Part shown: piece after piece, positions 48,602-57,432 of the stretch | Position numbering within the stretch: the first letter of the stretch is position 1 | Layout: the number at the start of each line of letters is the position of its first letter | DNA from: Prevotella falsenii DSM 22864 = JCM 15124 | GTDB lineage: Bacteria > Bacteroidota > Bacteroidia > Bacteroidales > Bacteroidaceae | DNA: 64,000 bases | NCBI RefSeq assembly: GCF_000613945.1 | Contig: NZ_BAJY01000014.1 | Coordinates: forward strand, 1 to 64,000 | Direction: 5' to 3' | Made by a program: the position numbers and the translations under genes | Notes under the pieces: model-generated | Databases searched by the model: none | What the model saw: the letters and a program-made list of their open reading frames with translations, nothing else | What the model was told of the DNA's origin: nothing

Positions 48602-48900
48602 GAGTTAGTAATGCCTCCCTGTTAAACCCTTCTTGAGCAACGCCATATTGGAGACGTGGGCGTTTAGATTGATTATTATAAACAGCCATTTATAGACTTC
48701 TATATTAATAGCCTTTTTACAGCCTTCGCAAGGCAACCCCCGACTTAATGCTAAGGGGGTTGGCAATATGGAAAACTCCATCCACACCTCCTTATAGAAG
48801 AGATGCCATACAAAGAAATGTAGAGATGTCTCTTATAAATAGTTTCACCATCTACGGGTTTCAGAAGTTCAATTCTTACCTAATATTCATTGCAAATATA
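48602..48900 (-). promoter_or_regulatory. Promoter and long structured leader of the secreted-protein gene
   Basis: TATATTTG (48900-48893) gives a transcript start near 48888 and a leader of about 285 nt with the GC-rich hairpin at 48734-48762 and the possible leader peptide. A second G-rich stretch (GGGAGG) lies 15 nt before the downstream ATG. Confidence 0.5.
48605..48781 (-). CDS. Possible 58-aa leader peptide with a Shine-Dalgarno
   Basis: ATG 48781-48779 is preceded 5 nt upstream by AAGGAGG (48793-48787), a perfect Shine-Dalgarno that is rare in Bacteroidota. The frame ends TAA 48607-48605, only 3 nt before the ATG of the secreted-protein gene. A strong hairpin lies inside it: CAACCCCC (48734-48741) with GGGGGTTG (48755-48762). 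The predicted peptide (MEFSILPTPLALS start, LLKKGLTGRHY end) matches no family I know. It could be a coupling or attenuation leader, or a chance frame. Confidence 0.4.
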   Translation of the reverse strand: MEFSILPTPLALSRGLPCEGCKKAINIEVYKWLFIIINLNAHVSNMALLKKGLTGRHY

Positions 48901-48929
48901 AACTTTTTCTTCGACAAACGCAAGAAATA

Positions 48930-49560
48930 GTGTAATTTTAGCACAAGAATTATGACAGTATATTACTTACAAGATATATAAAGAAAGAACCGTTTATGAT
49001 TTAATCATGCTTATAACCGGAAAGAAATGAAGTGTCCTCATCCTCTAACGCTTACACCGAACTCACGTTATTCATGAACGTTTTCGTTTAACCAAATGCG
49101 CAATGCTAAATTTATTTAAGCATTGCCATGGCAAGAAAACGCACTTTTCGAGGAACGAGAAAAGAACGTTTGTAAGCTGCCAAATGTGCAATGCCAAATT
49201 TATTTAAGCATTGCCATGGCGATAAAATGCACTTTTCGAGGAACGAGAAAAGAACGAAAAAAAGACAATAAATGTGTAAATATTTTTCGTAAGCGTAGCT
49301 GTTGCGTAACTATCTTTGCATCAGCGCATTACAAAACCTATTGTTTTGCGTTCCAAAACCGTAGGTTTTGCACGGTAAAAGCGTAGGTTTTACATTGCAA
49401 AACCTACGGTTTCGCAACGTCAAAGCGATTATATCACTTTTTAACAGAATTATCTTTACAAAGTTAAGCAGAAAATCTCTCACTGTTTCATTAGGGAAGT
49501 TGTTTAAAAACATCTGCGAGATTGTATGTTCAACCTATTTTCTTATGCCGAACTCACATA
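48930..49560. mobile_element. Composite repeat element F
   Basis: Plus-orientation copy of the plan at 28 and 37 kb. The first module ends at CTTACACCGAACTCACGT (49051-49068), while its left end is degraded (GCACAAGAATTATG still visible). Two tandem hairpin segments of about 90 bp lie at about 49085-49260, both with GCATTGCCATGGC and TTTTCGAGGAACGAG. Then the 22-bp core and the tail ending TGCCGAACTCACAT (49546-49559). No transposase. Confidence 0.72.
49332..49463 (+). repeat. Five-slot 22-bp core, copy F
   Basis: Cores CCTATT, CCGTAG, GCGTAG, CTACGG and GCGATTATATC plus the TTATCTTTACAAAG tail; identical slot order to copies D and E. Confidence 0.85.
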
Positions 49561-49621
49561 AGAAACAGCCAAAAAATCTAAGTGGTTCGGCTACAGAAAT
49601 TCAAATCAGAAAGGTGTGCGT

Positions 49622-50353
49622 TTACTTGTCCAAGAACTTTGAACCGATGTATTTTGCGAAGCTGTTGCGATACATGTCGCCAATGGGAACGAACATGCCG
49701 TCGTTCATCAGAATGCGGTTCTTGTTCACTTCGCTTATATCCATCAGATTGATAATCCACGAACGGTGTATGCGCATGAAGCCATTGGGCAGGTGTTCTT
49801 CCATTTTCTTCATACTCGACAATACCACCAACGGCTTTCGCCCGCTTATGAAATGTATCTTCAGGTATTCGCCCATTCCCTCAATATAGCGTATGTCGCT
49901 CACGTTTATGCGGACAGCCTTGTACTCGTTCTTCAGAAAAAGTGTATCGTCGTCGGGCGATGACGTCTTTCCCGCAGCTCTGTGCAAGAGCGTGTATTGC
50001 CGTTTCACACTTTCGGCAGCCGCATTCAGTTCAGCCTGTCCGAAGGGTTTCAAGAGGTAGTCTATTGCTTCTACCTTATATCCTTCCACGGCGTAGTCGC
50101 TGTATGCGGTGGTAAACACCACTAATGGTTTCACTTCCAACGAGCGAACAAAGTCGAGACCGTTCATATCGGGCATATTTATATCGATGAAGATAGCATC
50201 GACAGCCTGCTTCTGCATCTCTTCTTTCGCCTCAATGGCGTTCTGGCATTCGCCGACAAGCTCTAAAAAAGCGTTCTTCTTTATGTAGGCAGACAGTTGT
50301 TTCAGTGCCAAAGGTTCGTCGTCGATAGCCAAGGTTCTTATTCGGTTCTCCAT
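49622..50353 (-). CDS. LytTR-type response regulator
   Basis: 243 aa. Receiver domain 1-120 with Asp pair (IDDEP), phospho-acceptor Asp in FIDINMPDMNGLDFV, Thr/Ser (VFTTAYSDYA) and Lys (LLKPFG). LytTR DNA-binding domain about 140-243 (VRINVSDIRYIEGMGEYLKI; FMRIHRSWIINLMDI; VPIGDMYRNSF). Such regulators bind pairs of imperfect direct repeats upstream of targets. The gene follows its kinase by 13 bp. Its nearest likely target is the export operon just upstream, by position. Confidence 0.94.
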   Translation of the reverse strand: MENRIRTLAIDDEPLALKQLSAYIKKNAFLELVGECQNAIEAKEEMQKQAVDAIFIDINMPDMNGLDFVRSLEVKPLVVFTTAYSDYAVEGYKVEAIDYLLKPFGQAELNAAAESVKRQYTLLHRAAGKTSSPDDDTLFLKNEYKAVRINVSDIRYIEGMGEYLKIHFISGRKPLVVLSSMKKMEEHLPNGFMRIHRSWIINLMDISEVNKNRILMNDGMFVPIGDMYRNSFAKYIGSKFLDK

Positions 50354-50366
50354 ATTTGGTTCTTCT

Positions 50367-51467
50367 TTAATTATCTTTTCTGTTCGTCAAAGGTAGTTCC
50401 AACCATACGCTGAAAGTATCTTCCCTATCTTCTACTACAAGTGTATGGTGGTTTGGATAAATCAGGTTCAGACGCTGATGGACGCTCTCCAGCCCCATTC
50501 CGCCTTTTTCAGCGTCAGATTCCGAGACTTTGCTGTTAATACAACGAAACTTTATCGTATCGTTTTCTACGGCAAGCGATATGTCTATCGTGCTTTCGTG
50601 CCGGTAGCTAACGCCGTGTTTAAAGGCATTTCCAACAAAACAGATAAGCAACAACGGCGGAATTTCGCCCACCGAGAAATGTTCGGGCACATCGAGTTTG
50701 ATGCTTACCTTCTCGGTATAGCGCATACGCATCAGCGAAACAAAACTATGTATGAAGTCGCTTTCCTTCTGCAACGGTATAAAGGTGTGGTTGCCTTCAT
50801 ACAGAATATACCGCATCATCTTCGACATGACGATGATTGCCCACTTTGCCTTTTCGGGGTCGATGTCTACCAATGCATGTATGTTGTTGAGCGTATTCAT
50901 GAAGAAGTGCGGGTTTATTTGGTATTTCAGATTAGCCAACTGCTGTTCCAAGTTCTTTTCCTGCAAGTCGCACAGCTTCTGTTGGTCTTCGTCAGACTTG
51001 AAAAACAACTTCACGCCGAAGTTCATTCCAAACATCAACACCAAGATAAACATATTCACGACAAGCACTTGCGACACAATATCCGTCTGATTGCGTATGA
51101 CAGTGTCTTCAAGGTTTTCAAGCTGAACCACCATTGTCGAAGCATTCATAGCCACAACGGTATGAAAAAGATATTGCACAAACGCAAAAGCAGCCATCAA
51201 AACAATCGTTCCCAAAACATAACGACTACGCCATCTGCGGTAAACAATCTGCGGCAGCAACACAAAATTGTGTACCAAGAATGCACAAAGAAACATTAAT
51301 GTGATTGTCCACACATTAAGAATATGTGTCCAATTGTAATTTTCAAAATTGCTATTTGTACGAAAAGACATCGTTGCCATGGGGATAGCAAAGACAAGCA
51401 ACCATAAAAGAAAATACACAATATTCTCTTTATACGTGCGTGTTGGTTTCCGTAATAGATTTATCAT
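50367..51467 (-). CDS. LytS-like sensor histidine kinase
   Basis: 366 aa from ATG 51467 (MINLLRKPTRTYKENIVYFL); an in-frame start at 51494 adds nine residues and is possible. Four membrane helices in residues 15-150, then the His_kinase domain with the phospho-accepting His in NLKYQINPHFFMNTLNNIHALV. The ATPase region has the N-box (LLLICFVGNAFKHG) and a G-box (GGMGLESVHQRLNLIYPN). No periplasmic sensor domain of size is seen, so the signal is probably at the membrane. It pairs with the LytTR regulator after it. Confidence 0.92.
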   Translation of the reverse strand: MINLLRKPTRTYKENIVYFLLWLLVFAIPMATMSFRTNSNFENYNWTHILNVWTITLMFLCAFLVHNFVLLPQIVYRRWRSRYVLGTIVLMAAFAFVQYLFHTVVAMNASTMVVQLENLEDTVIRNQTDIVSQVLVVNMFILVLMFGMNFGVKLFFKSDEDQQKLCDLQEKNLEQQLANLKYQINPHFFMNTLNNIHALVDIDPEKAKWAIIVMSKMMRYILYEGNHTFIPLQKESDFIHSFVSLMRMRYTEKVSIKLDVPEHFSVGEIPPLLLICFVGNAFKHGVSYRHESTIDISLAVENDTIKFRCINSKVSESDAEKGGMGLESVHQRLNLIYPNHHTLVVEDREDTFSVWLELPLTNRKDN

Positions 51468-51516
51468 ATATGCATTTAAAGGTAAACCGTTCACATTTCA
51501 ACAATGAAAACTTCTG

Positions 51517-51524
51517 CAAAGATA
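51517..51524 (-). promoter_or_regulatory. -7 element of the two-component genes
   Basis: Minus strand TATCTTTG at 51524-51517, in the gap after the export operon, so kinase and regulator can be expressed on their own. Confidence 0.5.
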
Positions 51525-51636
51525 CAAAAACATTCTTTCTTTACACACTATTTGCGGCAAGGAATATGCCTTTTGTTACCTTTTGTTGCGATACAACATG
51601 ACAAAAGCCAAGAATAATAGCATTCTATGGGGAAAC

Positions 51637-51684
51637 AGACCCCGGCTATTCGTATCGGATAGACCCCGACTATTCGTATCGGAT
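51637..51684. repeat. 24-bp tandem duplication covering the permease stop codon
   Basis: Two copies of a 24-bp unit starting AGACCCCGRCTATTCG, one base different. The permease TAG lies in the copy at 51661-51684; the second copy repeats the last codons (IRYE, stop) 24 bp further on. Confidence 0.75.
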
Positions 51685-52907
51685 AGCCTCAATCGGGTCG
51701 AGTTGAGCCGCCTTCTTGGCAGGATACCAACCGAAGAATACGCCCGTAAAGGTGCAGACAGCGAAGGACATGATGATGGTCCAAAGCTGAATTTCAATGG
51801 GCCAATGAGCCGCAATATTGATACCATAGGCAGCACTGACACCCAACAAAACGCCAATGATGCCACCTGTAACACTGAGCAAAATGGCTTCGATGAGGAA
51901 CTGACTGAGAATATCGATGCCACGTGCACCCACACTCATACGCAGTCCTATCTCACGGGTACGCTCGGTAACGCTGACATACATGATATTCATAATACCG
52001 ATACCGCCCACGATAAGCGAAATTCCTGCCACGCAGCCCAAGAGAATAGTGAGCATATTGGTGGTGGAATTCATCATTGACGAAAGTTCTTCCTGCGAGC
52101 GTATATTGAAATCATCGCTATCGCCCTCAGTGGTATCGGTAGCGTCTTTCAGCTTGTGGGTTCGGCGAAGAATGGACGTCATCTCCGCAGTAGCCTGCTC
52201 CGTTACACCTTCAGTTACAGCAGAAGCGATAATCTGACTAAGATAATCCTGCGCCAAAATACGCTTCATGACCGATGTATAGGGAGCCAACACATAATCG
52301 TCTTGGTCCATACCCATCGTGTTGTAGCCTTTCTTCTTCATCACACCGATGACACGGAACGGTATCGTACCAAAACGAACTATCTTCCGATAGGGTCGGC
52401 ACCATCAGGGAAGAGATTATCAGCCACGGTACGCCCCAATAGACAGACCTTAGCTGACGACTTGATGTCTGCCGAGGTGAACATTTCGCCATCAGCAACC
52501 TCCACCTGACGAATCTCAAGATAGTCTTGATTGGCTCCCGTGATAGACGATGGTGTGTTTTGGTTGCCATAAATAAACTGCCCGCTGCTTGAAACAATCG
52601 GACTAATCGCCTTGATATACTTGCATTCATCTTTGAGTGCCTGATAGTCGGTCAGCTTCAGCGTCTCCATAGAGGAAGCATCTTGTTGCACACCACCCCT
52701 GCGGTCGGCACCCGGATTAATCATTATCATGTTCGAACCCATCTCGGCAATATTGCTCTGTATGCTTGATTTGGTTCCCTGACCGATAGCGAGCATCGTG
52801 ATAACAGATGCTATACCGATGATAATACCCAATGCCGTGAGGAACGAACGCATCTTGTTGGCGGCTATGGCACGTAAGGCTATTTTGAAAAGATTGGTAA
52901 TATTCAT
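51670..52907 (-). CDS. macB: MacB-like ABC permease (one-base frame break)
   Basis: 412 aa after repair. N-terminal helix (ALRAIAANKMRSFLTALGIIIGIASVITM), a large periplasmic domain (about 60-280, MacB_PCD), then three FtsX helices (LLGCVAGISLIVGGIGIMNIM, FLIEAILLSVTGGIIGVLLG, WTIIMSFAVCTFTGVFFGWY) and the conserved PAKKAAQLDPIEAIRYE end. The frame breaks near 52383-52387; one added base restores DPIGRIVRFGTIPFRVIG. It transfers substrate energy through MacA and TolC. In this organism ATPase and permease are separate genes. Start 52907 (MNITNLFKI) preferred over 52988. Confidence 0.93.
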
Positions 52908-53031
52908 TTCTAAAAAGTTAAATACAACAATTCGTTGTGAGAGGTTAAAGGAATTAAGACAACTGCTTTTGCGAGAGGAAAAGTACACCCCTTTGGCAAT
53001 ATATGCCCTTTTATTTCCTTAACTTCCATGT

Positions 53032-53868
53032 TTATTCATCACTGTTTTTGGGCAAAGCAGCCAACCCTTCTGCTGCCGACAGGATATTATGGTTATAGTC
53101 GTCGGCTATCACCCTGCCATCGCGAAGTTGTATATTACGGCTGGAGTAATTGGCAATGTCGGGGTTATGGGTTACGAAGATAATCGTCCTGCCTTCCGCA
53201 TGGAGCTTTTGAAAGAGGACAAGAATCTCAAAAGAGGTGCGTGTGTCAAGATTACCCGTTGCCTCATCGGCGAGAATAACCGCCGGATTATTCACCAAGG
53301 CACGGGCAATGGCAACTCGTTGCATCTGTCCGCCCGACATCTGATTGGACTTGTGATACAGCCGCTCGCCTAACCCGACAGACTTTAATGCCTCTACGGC
53401 ACGCTCGAAGCGTTCTTTTGCAGTAACCTCGGTGTTGTACATCAACGGGAGTTCCACGTTCTCAACACTGGTAGTCTTCGGCAAGAGGTTATAGTTCTGA
53501 AAGATAAAGCCTATCTTACGATTACGGAGAACGGCTCGCTGTGCCTTCGACATTGTGCGGACAGAAACTCCGTCAAGGTAATATTCGCCTTTAGTGGGTG
53601 TGTCAAGACAACCCAATTGATTCAGCAATGTGGACTTTCCGGAACCTGATTTACCCATAATGGTTACAAACTCGCCCTCGTATATCTTGAAGGAAACACC
53701 GCGGAGAGCATGAACAATCTCTTCACCTACCACAAATTCACGCTCCACTTTGTCGAGTTGGATAACGACTTTACCGCTTTCTTTTCTCTCGACAGAGTGA
53801 GAATTGCCATCATTATCCTCCTGAAGAGAGGAAGAATTAATATGCTTGTTTGCTGTTATTTCTGACAT
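53032..53868 (-). CDS. MacB-like ABC ATPase
   Basis: 278 aa from ATG 53868. Walker [13 protein letters not shown]-loop [20 protein letters not shown], signature [19 protein letters not shown], Walker [12 protein letters not shown] and H-loop FVTHNPDI, followed by the usual short C-terminal strand ([13 protein letters not shown]). The first 35 residues before the ABC domain are polar and of unknown use. It pairs with the permease gene that starts 124 bp downstream, together making the MacB function. Confidence 0.93.
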   Translation of the reverse strand: MSEITANKHINSSSLQEDNDGNSHSVERKESGKVVIQLDKVEREFVVGEEIVHALRGVSFKIYEGEFVTIMGKSGSGKSTLLNQLGCLDTPTKGEYYLDGVSVRTMSKAQRAVLRNRKIGFIFQNYNLLPKTTSVENVELPLMYNTEVTAKERFERAVEALKSVGLGERLYHKSNQMSGGQMQRVAIARALVNNPAVILADEATGNLDTRTSFEILVLFQKLHAEGRTIIFVTHNPDIANYSSRNIQLRDGRVIADDYNHNILSAAEGLAALPKNSDE

Positions 53869-54000
53869 TTTATTTCTGTTTTGGTCTTGAAAAAGAGAAG
53901 TTTCAGACGATGATAAGCGAGAGATAAGTGCCCGCAAAGATTAAAAGAGTTCTTTTATCGACTTCCATCAGACGCTCCTTTTCTTCGAAATCGGGAGGTC

Positions 54001-55305
54001 TTAGTTCTTCTTTCTCGGTCCCGGTGCAAACGGACTGCGCTCACTGTTATCGTCATCGCTGTCATTATCCGAAGTCGAAACAGACAAACCGGTGATGACT
54101 TTCTTACCTTTAGCAATTCCGGAGAGTATTTCGGTGTGATTGCCATCTGTCATACCGATGCTTACACGGTGAGCTTTGACAACGTTACCTTCAAGCGTCC
54201 ACACCTTGTTCTTGGCGTTCGCAATGTCTTGAATGGTATATTGTTTGCCAATAGTCTCCTTCGTTGGTGTGAAGCGGAGAGCCTTACTAAGGACACTGAG
54301 TACGCCCGTGCGCTCCTGTGTGTAAATGGTAACGTTGGCTGTCAAGCCCGGTTTCAGTTTCAAATCAGCATTGGAAGCACTGATAACCACTTCGTAAGTA
54401 ACGACATTATTGGTTGTAGTAGCCTTTTGGCGCACCTGTGTTACCGTCCCGGAGAAGGTGTCGTCAGGGTAAGCATCAACGGTAAAAGACACACGTTCGC
54501 CCGTTCTCACATCGCCGATGTCGGCTTCATCGACATCGGCAATAACACGCATATTGGTCAAATCCTTGGCAATGGTAAAGAGTTCCGGCGTACTGAAGCT
54601 GGCAGCAACAGTCTGTCCTTCTTCCACACTCTTTGAAATAACCACACCATCAATAGGCGAAGTAATGGTAGCATAGCCTAAATTGGTCTGCGCCTGATTA
54701 ACTTGTTCCTGCGATTGAGCCACCTGTTGGCGTGCCGTTACCACTTGTGCCTGCGCCTGCGCCACCTGCTGACGGCAAGCAGCAACAGAGGCTTCAGCCT
54801 GCTGATAGGCAAGGCGGGCATTCTCATAGTCAGTCGCACTGATGAGTCCCTTGTTGTGAAGTGTGGTATAACGGTTGAAGTTAGCTCGCTGATAACCGAT
54901 GTTTGCCTCGGCACTGCGTAGGTCAGCCTGCACTTTCACTACGTTGTCCTGCGCACTGGCTACGTTTGCCTTGGCACCGGCAAGTGCTGCTTTGGCTGAA
55001 TTGAGCTGGCTGAGCAAATTGGTTTTATCAAGTTCGGCAATCACTTGCCCTTTCTTGACAACAGAATTGTAATCGACATAGAGATGATTGACAATACCGG
55101 AAACCTGCGTACCTACCGTTACTGTGGTTACAGCCTCTATGGTACCGGTTGCCGTAACGCTGTTTTGGATATTTGCCTCACCGACAGCAGCGGTCTCAAA
55201 CGACACTTTTTCCGTATCACCGCCCCTCGTAAGGAAGAAAGCAGCTATGGCAACGATGACTATCGCACCTACGAGAATCCATACTTTACTGATTTTCTTT
55301 TTCAT
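54001..55305 (-). CDS. macA: MacA-type periplasmic adaptor (HlyD family)
   Basis: 434 aa. N-terminal membrane anchor (VWILVGAIVIVAIAAFFLTR), barrel-sandwich part (VTVGTQVSGIVNHLYVDYNS), a long alpha-hairpin (about 95-210; Ala/Gln-rich coiled coil) and beta-barrel (LFTIAKDLTNMRVIADVDEADIG), then the membrane-proximal domain. It connects the ABC pump with TolC. The Ala/Gln-rich hairpin shows several short internal repeats (VAQ/QVAQ). Confidence 0.94.
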   Translation of the reverse strand: MKKKISKVWILVGAIVIVAIAAFFLTRGGDTEKVSFETAAVGEANIQNSVTATGTIEAVTTVTVGTQVSGIVNHLYVDYNSVVKKGQVIAELDKTNLLSQLNSAKAALAGAKANVASAQDNVVKVQADLRSAEANIGYQRANFNRYTTLHNKGLISATDYENARLAYQQAEASVAACRQQVAQAQAQVVTARQQVAQSQEQVNQAQTNLGYATITSPIDGVVISKSVEEGQTVAASFSTPELFTIAKDLTNMRVIADVDEADIGDVRTGERVSFTVDAYPDDTFSGTVTQVRQKATTTNNVVTYEVVISASNADLKLKPGLTANVTIYTQERTGVLSVLSKALRFTPTKETIGKQYTIQDIANAKNKVWTLEGNVVKAHRVSIGMTDGNHTEILSGIAKGKKVITGLSVSTSDNDSDDDNSERSPFAPGPRKKN

Positions 55306-55348
55306 ATATCTTTATTATTGGGAGTTAAAGGACAATGTGTTTGCATTG

Positions 55349-56692
55349 TTATTTCACCTGTCCATTCTCATAAAAGTTCAACATTTGAAGGTTGTATAGC
55401 GTAAGATACTTGCTCTGCAATTCATTTTGCCGGGCAGTAATTAAGTTGTTCATACCTTCTCGAAGTTCCACGATGTTCTTCAATCCAAGGCGGAATTGTT
55501 CGGAAAGCATCTCATAACTGGTCTGCTGACTCTCCGAATTGACTACTGCCGACTTATACTTTGCCTGATTTATACTTGCCTGAATCCAGTAGTTTTCAAT
55601 TGTCGAATAGAGCTGAGTGCGCTGGTTCTGTAAGGCGAGCTGACTGCTTTCCAAACTGATACGAGCCTTGTTTACTGCCGTACGGGTCTGCCGTTGGTCC
55701 AAAATGGGTATATTAACCGTTACGCCAATCGCCCCTGCAAAATTGTTCTTCAGCTGTGTTCCATAGGCATTACTGCTCATCGTAGTAACGTTCGACGACA
55801 CTCCGCCATTAAGTCCGATGGTAGGAAGGTGCTGCGCCTTGGCTTGTTTGATGCTCAATTCCCCTGCTTCCACCGCCAATTGACGCCCTTTCATCTCCGG
55901 ACGAGAGGTCAAAGCACGTTCATAAACAACTTGTAATACCGGTATTTCAGCCAGTGCATCACCGTCTAATTGGTCCGGTATGGCGACCTCAAAATCATCG
56001 TCTGTTATTTCCAAAAGCTGTTTCAGCTGACGAGTATAGTTGCGAAGATTGCTCTGTTGTGCCACAACGTTGTACTCATCGCCGGCACGTTGGGCAGTAA
56101 GTTGCGAAAGGTCTGCCTTACTGAAAGTACCCACATCAACCATCGTCTTACCTCTTTCCTCGTTTTCCTTGCTCCATTCCAAGCTCTGTTGGTTCACCTT
56201 AATAGCCTCGGCAGTATAGAGAATTTGAATATAAATCTGTGCTATCTGCTCCTGAATAGAATTGGCTGTAATGGCTGAATCGATGGCAGCCTGCTGTTCG
56301 GTAAGTTTGTTCTGCCTAATCTTCATGCGATTTTGGTTGCCATTCCAAATGGTCCAGTTGAAGTTGATGGCATACATTCCATTGTAATATACTTTGTCAA
56401 TGCTGTTCTCCACGTAGCCATTGGCAACCGTAGCGCGCCCTGCCTGCGGGAACGGTGTATAAGACATGTTCTGCGAAGTGGAGGCACTGACCGATGGAAA
56501 TAATTCTGCCTGCGACTGAAGCACACTCTCGTAGGCTGATGCTTTCGTAAGAATATTCTGCCGGAGCGTAACATTATGCGCCAAAGCATAGTCTATGCAC
56601 TCCTGAAGCGTCCATTTGCGAGCCTCAACCTGTGTAACCGACAGCAGACAGAAGCCTAAAGCCAATAAGAATAAAATCTTTACCTTGCTCAT
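55349..56692 (-). CDS. tolC: TolC-family outer-membrane efflux protein
   Basis: 447 aa. Signal peptide (ILFLLALGFCLLSVTQVEA), then two OEP repeats (about 30-225 and 235-430): WTLQECIDYALAHNVTLRQN, SVSASTSQNMSYTP, EQIAQIYIQILYTAEAIKVN, RPEMKGRQLAVEAGELSIKQ, QLALQNQRTQLYSTIENYWI. It forms the exit duct across the outer membrane. First gene of the TolC-MacA-ATPase-permease operon, which likely exports a peptide or drug. Confidence 0.94.
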   Translation of the reverse strand: MSKVKILFLLALGFCLLSVTQVEARKWTLQECIDYALAHNVTLRQNILTKASAYESVLQSQAELFPSVSASTSQNMSYTPFPQAGRATVANGYVENSIDKVYYNGMYAINFNWTIWNGNQNRMKIRQNKLTEQQAAIDSAITANSIQEQIAQIYIQILYTAEAIKVNQQSLEWSKENEERGKTMVDVGTFSKADLSQLTAQRAGDEYNVVAQQSNLRNYTRQLKQLLEITDDDFEVAIPDQLDGDALAEIPVLQVVYERALTSRPEMKGRQLAVEAGELSIKQAKAQHLPTIGLNGGVSSNVTTMSSNAYGTQLKNNFAGAIGVTVNIPILDQRQTRTAVNKARISLESSQLALQNQRTQLYSTIENYWIQASINQAKYKSAVVNSESQQTSYEMLSEQFRLGLKNIVELREGMNNLITARQNELQSKYLTLYNLQMLNFYENGQVK

Positions 56693-56712
56693 ATTTAATC
56701 TTTTTACCTATG

Positions 56713-56720
56713 CAAAGATA
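56713..56720 (-). promoter_or_regulatory. -7 element of the export operon
   Basis: Minus strand TATCTTTG (56720-56713), about 20 nt before the tolC ATG. Confidence 0.55.
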
Positions 56721-56838
56721 GAAAAATAAAAACAAAAAAAGATGCTATTGAAACGATTTTTTGTGAAAAATTAGGATTTATAAATCATGTTCCGAATTCA
56801 GTTTGTTCAATAACCGATTTGTGTTGAAATTCCTCCGG

Positions 56839-56970
56839 TTTTGTAAAGAATATTCTGTTAAAAAGTGATATAATCGCTTTTGCGTTGCGAAAGCGGCTGT
56901 TTTGCAACGCAAAACCTACGCTTTTACCGTGCAAAACCTACGGTTTTGGAACGCAAAACAATAGGTTTTG
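56839..56970 (-). repeat. Dispersed five-slot 22-bp element, copy G
   Basis: Minus orientation, units from 56970 down to 56861. Cores: CCTATT, CCGTAG, GCGTAG, AGCCGC, GCGATTATATC, then the tail. Slot 4 holds AGCCGC, the reverse complement of the GCGGCT core seen in slot 2 of copies A and B, where other copies have CTACGG. The segment 56971-57230 has the lead-in (GTAAACATTTTTC at 57017-57029) and nothing else clear. Confidence 0.85.
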
Positions 56971-57233
56971 CAACGCATTGATAACAAGCGAGTTACACAA
57001 GAGACATTCTTGCGAAAAATGTTTACGGTATTATTGTCTTCTTTTTGTTCCAAACCGGTCATTAAAACATAAGGTTTTAGCTTTCTATTGATTATTTCCA
57101 ACTACTACACTGCAACTCTAAATGCTCTGATAAACGATTATGAAGTACAATCAAAAATGGTTTATAACAAAGCCTTTATTATAAGCCGAAAATAAAAAAG
57201 AAGAACATTATGCAAGAAAAATAAGATAAATAA

Positions 57234-57265
57234 TTTGGTCTTTAACGAAAGTTAGCGTATCTTTG
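57234..57265 (+). promoter_or_regulatory. Promoter of tRNA-Leu
   Basis: TTTG (57234-57237), exactly 20 nt, TATCTTTG (57258-57265), then the tRNA 12 bp on. This consensus promoter probably also reads into the following operon. Confidence 0.78.
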
Positions 57266-57276
57266 CACCCACTAAT

Positions 57277-57358
57277 GCGCTTGTGGCGGAATTGGTAGAC
57301 GCGCCAGACTTAGGATCTGGTGATTTCCATCGTGCAGGTTCGATTCCTGTCAAGCGCA
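57277..57358 (+). tRNA. tRNA-Leu (anticodon TAG)
   Basis: 82 nt. Acceptor GCGCTTG pairs with CAAGCGC; discriminator A; D-arm with GGCGGAATTGGTAGACGC; anticodon loop CTTAGGA between CCAGA and TCTGG; a short class-II variable arm (TGATTTCCATCG); T-arm GCAGGTTCGATTCCTGT. A variable arm and the Leu D-arm pattern confirm tRNA-Leu. CCA is not encoded. Confidence 0.95.
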
Positions 57359-57432
57359 CTTTTCCTTTTACTGAGGGTATTTTTCACTTAAAAGAGGATA
57401 ACTCCACTAACAGTACTTACTTCTTAAGAGTT

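Noticed and set aside
57283..57432. N-terminal extension of the DUF3575 gene into tRNA-Leu
   Set aside because: The frame is open by chance through the tRNA; the signal peptide begins at ATG 57433.
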